A stretch of 64,000 nucleotides of DNA from positions 1-64,000 of the forward strand of contig NZ_JAGTWO010000001.1 of assembly GCF_018842675.1 (NCBI RefSeq), in the 5' to 3' direction. Position numbers and translations under genes: made by a program. The notes below the pieces were generated by a model that ran no database searches, had not been told where the DNA came from, and worked only from the letters and a program-made list of their open reading frames with translations. This document shows positions 58,025 through 64,000 of this stretch, one piece after another. Numbering within the stretch: the first letter of the stretch is position 1; each line of letters starts with the position of its first letter. Origin of the DNA: Candidatus Pantoea bituminis (GTDB lineage: Bacteria; Pseudomonadota; Gammaproteobacteria; Enterobacterales; Enterobacteriaceae).

Positions 58025-58110
58025 CAGAAGAACGGAATGAACATACCGAAATTCACTCCAAAAGGGGCTGATGATCTGCCGCAATTGATTAACATATCAT
58101 GATGCGAGGT

Positions 58111-58137
58111 GAGGCCGCTTTTGGCACAAAGCAGATT
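58111..58137 (+). repeat. Intergenic repeat, left arm only, forward
   Basis: GGCCGCTTTTGGCACAAAGC plus AGAT. Confidence 0.72.
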
Positions 58138-58508
58138 TGCAAGCCACGATACGCGATAAGTAAAAAATTAAACTCCTTCGTAGGTGCATCCTGAACTTTT
58201 ATCATTGCCTGCAGGATGGCACCTATTCACGCCTTAGACTTCACAGCAGCCTATTTCCTGTTAGCAGTATCCCTATCCCCTGTTAAAACCGAAACACAAC
58301 CAAGCCGCTGATTAACATAATCATTTCTATGGCTTGGTTGAGTTTATCAATTGATTTAACTCATTTTTAATAAAGAACGGGGCAGGGGTTTGCGATGCTC
58401 TGCTTTAAATCATCTCGCTAAAATAGCACTTTTTGCTCAATAATTTTCCTTGCGAAACAAGCTGTTGAAATTTGATTGTAATCGCATTCATTTAAAGGGT
58501 GATAGATG

Positions 58509-58522
58509 CTGATTTAGATCAA
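58509..58522. promoter_or_regulatory. FNR-like palindrome upstream of the exported coiled-coil gene
   Basis: C-TGAT-TTAG-ATCAA matches the FNR consensus TTGAT-N4-ATCAA at nine of ten positions. It lies about 210 bp before the start codon. ArcA or another AT-rich binder is an alternative. Confidence 0.4.
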
Positions 58523-58731
58523 TTTTATTGCACGCCTTTAGGCGTAAATTTCGCGCCTTAAGCGGTTAACTCCGTATTTTCAATTGGTGTAATCGCTTTC
58601 ATTCCTGCTATGGGGTGGCATTACATAAAGCTAGCGCTTTAGCCTTAAAAGAATGTTTTTAAGTGAGTTAATTATACCTAAAAAATATCATCAGAAATCA
58701 CCGCTCTCCGGCACAGACTCAGGAAACAAAA

Positions 58732-60222
58732 ATGAACACGACAATCAAAACGCTCGCTCTTTTCATCGCTACATTCTCATCTTTTAGCACTCTGGCAATT
58801 AATTACAGTAACGTTAATTATCAGGATATTGAATCGTTACGAAGCGCCCTGAATAACGTGGTGAATAGTCATAGCTCTAGAGATGCTGCCCGTGCGGCCC
58901 TGAATAAGATGAGCCCTGACTCACTTGAACAGGCCAAGCTATCAATCAAGGATCCACAGGTGCGTAATGTTATGGATCAGTTGCTTGAGGGCGTACCTGA
59001 AAACAATGGTAGTCTCCAGGCATCCAACACCAAAACAACAGCAGTTATCACATCCGACGCAAGCACACCTATCAATAAGGCAGATATCGATAATTCATCA
59101 AATCCTCATGCCTTAAATCCCAATGCTATTGCGCAGGTTACGGTCAGTAATCAAGGCTGGACTCAGAATAACTATCGGCAGGGCTATGACAGTTGGTCTG
59201 GTGACGTACAGAGTACGCGCCCCGCAGTCAGCGCTTCACAAATGAAAATGGATGCTTCTACCGCGCAGCAAAATACAATCAGCGAGAATAAACAAAATGC
59301 TGTCGCACAGCTTGATCAGCGCGACGCAGTAAGCCGCCGATTAAGTGCCCAGGCAAAAGAGCAGATCACTCATAATCTGCGATTCAACAACTTAGCTGCT
59401 TCAAAACTGGTAGGGCAAATTCAGCAGGCTGACCGAGAAAGCAGTGAGCATGAAGCGGCGATGAAAGGGGAGGCGCTGAAAAGAGACAACCAGCAGCGCA
59501 CCCGCCAGCAGGTGCTCGCGGGCGGCCTGGCGGAGGTCAACGCAGAGATGCAGCGTGAAGCAGAGATCAAAGGCGCAGCACTTGCACAGTCAAATCGCGA
59601 TCGTGTCGAAGCAGAAAACACCGCACCGAATGCCGCCCGTACTGCCGCTATTGCGCAACACGAAGCTGCAGCAGCACAGACAGCTCACCTGGCTGCACAG
59701 AAGTCACAGGCAGCAGACAAAGCCCAGCGCGAGGCTCAGCAGGCTCAAGCCGCATTAACATCGGCTAAATATGCCGGTATTTCTGAAGGCCAGGCACAAC
59801 AAGCTATGCGTGACCTGACTGCCGCCAAATATGTCGCAGTCAGTGACAATATCCAGATAGCGCACGAGCAAATTCAGGCACTGGAAGCGGAAGTCGCGGC
59901 CAAATCTGCAGCGGCAGCAAAAGCGCAGGCTGAAGCTAAAGCCGCCGCGCTGGCAGCGCAAAATGCCCTGAAAACACCCGTGGTTGGTCAGCCAACCCCA
60001 GTGAGTATTGTGCCAGCCGTTGTGACCAATATTCCTACACCTGTCATTGCAAAAGTTTTTTTGACGGAAGGTTCGCACAATAACGGCGGCCATCACAAAG
60101 GCCCACATCAAAATGCAGCGTCAACCCGCAACAACGGTAACAGCAATGCCCACGGCTCAGCGATGGGTGGCCGTGGACAGGGCGGCCAGCGCAGCGGACA
60201 CAGTGCCGCGGGTAATTTTTGA
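58732..60222 (+). CDS. Long exported Ala/Gln-rich coiled-coil protein of unknown function
   Basis: 496 residues, signal peptide 1-22 (ending STLA). About 23-130 is a helical domain (NYQDIESLRSALNNVVNSHS); 130-190 is Asn/Ser-rich with Trp-Gly motifs (QGWTQNNYRQGYDSWSGDVQ); 190-400 is continuous predicted coiled coil (REAQQAQAALTSAKYAGISE and similar, with two near-repeats of ALTSAKYAGIS/DLTAAKYVAVS). A proline-rich link follows, and a Gly/His/Asn-rich tail (NNGGHHKGPHQNAAS...). There is no outer-membrane anchor. It looks like a secreted stalk or matrix protein. AGGAAA precedes the ATG. A lipoprotein gene follows. Confidence 0.75.
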   Translation: MNTTIKTLALFIATFSSFSTLAINYSNVNYQDIESLRSALNNVVNSHSSRDAARAALNKMSPDSLEQAKLSIKDPQVRNVMDQLLEGVPENNGSLQASNTKTTAVITSDASTPINKADIDNSSNPHALNPNAIAQVTVSNQGWTQNNYRQGYDSWSGDVQSTRPAVSASQMKMDASTAQQNTISENKQNAVAQLDQRDAVSRRLSAQAKEQITHNLRFNNLAASKLVGQIQQADRESSEHEAAMKGEALKRDNQQRTRQQVLAGGLAEVNAEMQREAEIKGAALAQSNRDRVEAENTAPNAARTAAIAQHEAAAAQTAHLAAQKSQAADKAQREAQQAQAALTSAKYAGISEGQAQQAMRDLTAAKYVAVSDNIQIAHEQIQALEAEVAAKSAAAAKAQAEAKAAALAAQNALKTPVVGQPTPVSIVPAVVTNIPTPVIAKVFLTEGSHNNGGHHKGPHQNAASTRNNGNSNAHGSAMGGRGQGGQRSGHSAAGNF

Positions 60223-60354
60223 GACTGGGATAGAAGTGGACTCGTGGTCAGATAATGCTTACTCACACTAATTATCGTTGTCATGCACTATTTATAGCCA
60301 TGTCGAAAACGTGCTGATCTATTTTATTTCTATTAACCAGCAAAGGTTTTAAGA

Positions 60355-60804
60355 GTGAAAAACAATATGAAAAAAGATTGTATAACTGCTGTATCAGCTT
60401 TGGTGGTTATGAGTGTAATGGCGGGTTGCACCTCTCAGGCTTCACGTATGGCCGATTGTCAGGCGCAAGGCGTAAGCCGGGACGCTTGTTATGTTGCTGA
60501 ACAAAATCGGCAGGCGACAATCAGTGCCGCTGCTGAGAAACAGGCATTAGAAAATGCAAAGCAGGTTGCTCAAGCAGCCCATAAAGTTAAGCCATTTATT
60601 AAGCATTTTAGTGATAACGGAAACAACATCGAAGTTAAGCGGGATAAGTTGGGGATCGTGACGGTTGATGGTAAACCAGCGGCTGAAATTGAGCGCGAAA
60701 GCGGCAACATCAGCTATCAGCAAGGGTTATATATTGTTATCGCTTACGCAACAGGTAAAGTTGCTGTCACTAAAGAAGGTGTCTTCCTGACTTACGCGAA
60801 GTAA
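60355..60804 (+). CDS. Exported lipoprotein of unknown function
   Basis: 149 residues (GTG 60355; ATG 60367 also possible). Lipobox MSVMAGC, then TSQASRMADCQAQGVSRDAC, a helical Ala/Gln stretch and a beta-rich C-domain (KLGIVTVDGKPAAEIERESG, YATGKVAVTKEGVFLTYAK). It follows the coiled-coil protein by 130 bp on the same strand, probably as its partner at the envelope. Confidence 0.75.
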   Translation: MKNNMKKDCITAVSALVVMSVMAGCTSQASRMADCQAQGVSRDACYVAEQNRQATISAAAEKQALENAKQVAQAAHKVKPFIKHFSDNGNNIEVKRDKLGIVTVDGKPAAEIERESGNISYQQGLYIVIAYATGKVAVTKEGVFLTYAK

Positions 60805-61311
60805 CAGGAAGTTGCTCTTAATGTATCAGGCACAATAGGGAAGAAGTAAATGTGATAAATTATATTGACTCTCCAATATATGACGTTGCATTTAATGGCA
60901 TCACCGTTGACCGCTAACATATGCGAAATCATTAAAAAAGCAGAAATAGAATTGCTCAGTTATATATTATGGTGAAGAAAATCATCAGGGTTGCATGATA
61001 AGAAATTTAGGTGGGCTAATTTTGGGATATAATAAATATGCATGAGATGAAACCGGAAAATAGGTGTTCAATTTATTTCAGTAGAGCCATGTGAACTGAT
61101 TTTTAAACGTCACCCCATTACTTATGCATCAAATGATAGTTTCTTGGCTGATGAATATCGCTCCCAGATCAAATCATTTAATTAACTCAACAGCAAATAT
61201 TGCAAGTGAATGATGATCGCTTCAGTGGAGCATTAATCACACCCGATCTTTAATATTAATCTGAATGATATGAGGCATCTATTATATATATACCCGTTAC
61301 TGGGCTCGCAA

Positions 61312-61381
61312 TGACCGCTTGTGGCACAGGGCTACCAGCAAAAAGGGTTAGAGGTCTGCTATGTGCTAAAAGCGGAAGTTC
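61312..61381 (+). repeat. Two-arm intergenic repeat, forward, degenerate
   Basis: TGACCGCTTGTGGCACAGGGC and GTCTGCTATGTGCTAAAAGC plus GGAAGTT. Confidence 0.75.
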
Positions 61382-61449
61382 GCAACTGTGCTCACCGTCA
61401 AGGGTGCATTACGAACATTGCCATATGTTAATCAACGGGGTGAGGTCAT

Positions 61450-61478
61450 AAAAGGCTCAGCGGCTAAAGCGGTGAGCC
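61450..61478 (-). terminator. Terminator of the exported-protein gene at 61489
   Basis: Minus strand: GGCTCA ... TGAGCC stem around CCGCTTTAGCCGC, followed by TTTTATG. It starts about 10 bp after the stop codon. Confidence 0.65.
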
Positions 61479-61488
61479 TGCTTGCTTA

Positions 61489-62877
61489 TTAACGTATCAC
61501 ACTAACATTTTCCAGTTTCACCGAACTTTCAGGCTTATCCCCCACTTGTTGAGCGACCGGGACGAAGACGTTCAGATCTTGCAGCCACGCTAGTTTGTCA
61601 CTGCTCCCTGGTTGCCCTTCTTGAGTTTCATGGCACTCAACTAATAGATATTCCCCACTAAACTCAGAGGCAATGCTATGTGCGTCTCCCTTTCCCGTTA
61701 CGTCACAGCGTAATGCTGAAGCAGTGACTTTCTTATCGGAATCAATATTGTCCCATTGTGCCTGATATCGTTGACCCATCACTAACGGGAAACGCAGATC
61801 CGTCTGTAACTTGTTGAGCAATGAGGAACCACTGCTGATGGACATAGTGAACTTCAGTTGTAGTTGATTAGCCAGCGTTAAACGTTGCACCGTCCAGATA
61901 CCATAATCTTCCAGCTTGCGTATATAACCATCCGATTGTGCATCCAATTGTACTTTGACCTTACCGAGCGCGCTTACTTCCGTATAACGAACCTGTTTAA
62001 AGCGCGGAAGCGCCCAGGGTTTGAGCAATAACTGCGCCTGGCGCTCAATTGCCGCAGAAAGGGGAATTTATTCAGCCACTGTGGATTATTATTACTCAGA
62101 TCGGGCATTGATGGCCCCATCAACGTTGATGCTGGCTTGTTAGCGGCGGGTACAAAGTGTCCTTCGGCTGTGAACGTTTTTCCTACGGGTAACTGGCAGA
62201 GCTGCTCGAAGCGTTGTGCCTTAAGCGTGTTAATTCTGAAGTCATTTTTACGGCGAACAATATCAGCAGTGATGAGTGAGTCCGTAACGCGGCCTTCACT
62301 GTCAAAGTTCATCAATGCGACAGCGTCTCCCTGATGTGTTTTACAGTTATACAAATAATGCTCAATCTTTAATCCAAGCGGCGCATCGTAAGGCGGTTCC
62401 CATATGACATCCGCAAAGTCATATCCCATACGTACCGATAAAATGTCGCTAATGCGCTGGATGCTATTAACATCGACAAGATCGGTAATGCCGACTCTAT
62501 CCGTAGCTGATAATCTTTCCCATCGTGCGTCTTTTATCGGTAGCTGGCAAACCGTGCGAATATCCTCTGCCGTCATTTGCTTATCATCCTGAGCAGGTGA
62601 ATAGCGGAGGTAACTGTTGCCGTAAAAGCGAGCTTTGGTCAATCCTTCTTCATTCAGTAAATCCTTGTACAGAAGCTGTGCCTTGCCTTGTTTACAATCA
62701 ACGGAACGCCATTGCTGAGCTGTTTTTCCGTTATTGAAGTTTAACGACACCATGTAATTCACACGATCGTCGATTCTGGTTACAGAAAAGGGGTTAGCGC
62801 CACCCCCTGGCAATGCGGGCTTATCAGCAGCCTGAATGCAAGAAAACGGCAAGAGAGACAGAAAAAAGTGGGCGCAT
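61489..62877 (-). CDS. Exported protein of unknown function, about 460 residues (frame broken)
   Basis: The body is continuous once one base is added to the four G at 62061-62064. At the N-terminus a signal peptide such as MRPLFFLSLLPFSCIQA appears only if two bases are added in the six A at 62862-62867; as written the first usable codon is TTG 62852. The mature part starts ADKPALPGGGANPFSVTRID and contains paired cysteines (SVDCKQ, RTVCQLP, YNCKTH, EQLCQLP, LRCDVTG, LVECHET). No family recognised; probably periplasmic with disulfides. Confidence 0.65.
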
Positions 62878-63007
62878 TAAAGAGCGTACGCAATACATAT
62901 ATGTTCCTTCATATATTGATTAAGAAATAAAGTTATCGGCATCAAGGAATGAATTGTTAACCTGATTTGATATGCACCATAGAGATAAACGTAGCGTGAG
63001 GATAGCA

Positions 63008-63074
63008 ACGTCCGCTTGTGGCACAAAGCGGTCAGGTGTCAGTCAGAGTCTGTTATGAGCTAAAAGCAGGCATT
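63008..63074 (+). repeat. Two-arm intergenic repeat, forward
   Basis: CGTCCGCTTGTGGCACAAAGC and GTCTGTTATGAGCTAAAAGC arms. Confidence 0.8.
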
Positions 63075-63244
63075 TTCGCCCAGAATGAACGCTGAAATAT
63101 CCCAATGTCATTAGTAAGTCAGGTAGGGTGATTTGGATTACGACGAGGATTAGAAACTGAAGCGATTTACGAGCCTGTTGTGTAAGACGGATTATGCTTA
63201 ATAGATTCGCAACGTAGGGGCTGGTCGCTTACTATTTAAAGCAT

Positions 63245-63847
63245 ATGGACATCAATCTTCTTGGCTTTATGCCAGCATTATTACCTGTTGCTTTGTCTCC
63301 TGGGGCAAGTTTCACGCTTGTTATGAGCAGCGCGCTAGCAGATGGACGCAACGGCCTTTTCAGAACCCTCGCCGGAACAGCATTGGGAATTTATACCCAT
63401 GCGCTTTTCATCGGACTCGGCATAACTGCAATTATTATTTCATCGCCAGCAGTTTATGGTTTCCTGAAAATTGCAGGAACAATTTATCTTCTTTGGCTGG
63501 GCGTTATGCTTATCCGAAGTGGACTGAATGCAAAGCGCAATCAACCCAAAAACAGCGTGCCTCCAATTACATTAAAAGGAGCGTGGCTGGCTAATGTCCT
63601 CAACCCTAAAACCATTATTTTTTATCTCACCGTTGTTTCTCAGTTTGCTGGAAACCAAGGAGGCGTAAGCAACTACTTGATATTAGCTTCCGTCCATGTG
63701 GTGATTATGAGCCTCTGGCTTATTACCATAAGCCGTATCTTGGTATTCTCAGCCCAAAAAACCAACCCACTGATGCTTAAAAAATATGTGAACATAGCTG
63801 GAGGAGCGCTACTCATTATTTTTTCAATACGCAGCCTTACTCACTAA
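63245..63847 (+). CDS. LysE/RhtB family exporter
   Basis: 200 residues, six helices, intact frame. LGFMPALLPVALSPGASFTL, then GTIYLLWLGVMLIRSGLNAK and the motif WLANVLNPKTIIFYLTVVSQ are typical. The ribosome site is weak. No adjacent regulator; a repeat copy lies on each side. Confidence 0.9.
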   Translation: MDINLLGFMPALLPVALSPGASFTLVMSSALADGRNGLFRTLAGTALGIYTHALFIGLGITAIIISSPAVYGFLKIAGTIYLLWLGVMLIRSGLNAKRNQPKNSVPPITLKGAWLANVLNPKTIIFYLTVVSQFAGNQGGVSNYLILASVHVVIMSLWLITISRILVFSAQKTNPLMLKKYVNIAGGALLIIFSIRSLTH

Positions 63848-63902
63848 TTTCTAACAATCAGCTTCCCTCTTCTTCTTATTCTGCTCTGAACGATAGGGTT
63901 TA

Positions 63903-63954
63903 GGTCCGCTTTTGGCGCTAGTCAGAGTCTGCTGTGAGCGAAAAGCGGAAGTTA
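63903..63954 (+). repeat. Two-arm intergenic repeat, forward, shortened middle
   Basis: GTCCGCTTTTGGCGC then GTCTGCTGTGAGCGAAAAGC plus GGAAGTT; about 15 bp shorter than the complete form. Confidence 0.75.
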
Positions 63955-64000
63955 TGTCTTAGAGAGGGTTTGATAGAACGGTGTTAAAGCTGAGCAACTA

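Larger units (their letters stand above)
58025..58731. other. 707-bp AT-rich upstream region of the exported coiled-coil gene
   Basis: Holds a half repeat at 58111, a 9-bp inverted repeat AACCAAGCC / GGCTTGGTT at 58299-58339, and a near-consensus FNR-like palindrome at 58509-58522. No reading frame is convincing. Confidence 0.5.
60805..61488. other. 684-bp AT-rich stretch without a gene
   Basis: Contains one repeat copy (61312) and, next to the following gene, a terminator hairpin. Sequence from 60860 to 61270 is AT-rich with no open frame or recognised RNA. Confidence 0.4.

Noticed and set aside
3436..63954. CRISPR array made of the palindromic repeats
   Set aside because: Copies are dispersed kilobases apart in both orientations with no regular spacers and no cas genes.

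Overview
This 64 kb window looks like an accessory region of a member of the Enterobacterales (Enterobacteriaceae or Erwiniaceae, for instance Enterobacter or Pantoea relatives). Protein families such as ArsRBC/ArsH, FosA, Bor-like lipoprotein, EamA and LysE exporters, and a decayed dnaJ 3' end resembling enterobacterial DnaJ, support this. Genus and replicon (chromosomal island or large plasmid) cannot be decided from sequence alone. No tRNA, rRNA, replication gene, CRISPR array or intact transposon was seen. The gene content is almost all small operons of the type 'regulator diverging from an enzyme or exporter'.

Layout. 0-3.4 kb: arsenic resistance, arsR-arsB-arsC facing arsH and a second ArsR whose C-terminal cysteines follow the AfArsR pattern. 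3.7-9.1 kb: HxlR regulator with an MFS/EamA exporter pair, a haloacetate-dehalogenase-like hydrolase and an outer-membrane protein. 9.2-11.1 kb: a periplasmic alkyl sulfatase. 11.9-32 kb: SDRs, acetyltransferases, LysR/AraC/TetR/DeoR regulators with MFS exporters, a YgeA-type racemase, and a catalase-like peroxidase with cytochrome b561. 32-45 kb: amidase/TetR, DUF1543, YciI, AraC/LysE pairs, phosphoesterase, glutathione peroxidase, MscS and TSUP. 45.8-47.7 kb: a coupled three-gene operon of exported proteins (SUMF1-fold, CarG-like, unknown). 48-57 kb: a rearranged segment bounded by a 348-bp inverted repeat and carrying a racemase, a truncated AraC, cupin, fosA, a Bor-like lipoprotein, a dnaJ fragment, a VOC protein and an ABM-ACT-ArsR operon. 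57-64 kb: serine dehydratase-like enzyme, a long exported Ala/Gln-rich coiled-coil protein with a lipoprotein, an exported protein of unknown function and a LysE exporter.

Two features dominate the window. First, about 30 copies of one intergenic repeat (about 65-70 bp, two hairpin arms) are spread along it. Copies from 3 to 40 kb and from 56 to 64 kb point one way, and the copies between 44.6 and 55 kb point the other way. A head-to-head chimeric copy lies at 41.3 kb, which suggests an inverted block. Several truncated genes end exactly at a copy. Second, about 30 otherwise well-conserved genes or gene segments are frameshifted, in almost every case by loss of one base in a homopolymer run and never by gain. 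This is most simply a base-calling artefact, so I annotate these genes full-length with the break position given, and call pseudogenes only where sequence is really missing.

The genes act mainly as detoxification, efflux and small-molecule modification modules. The repeats appear to be the substrate for the local rearrangements.
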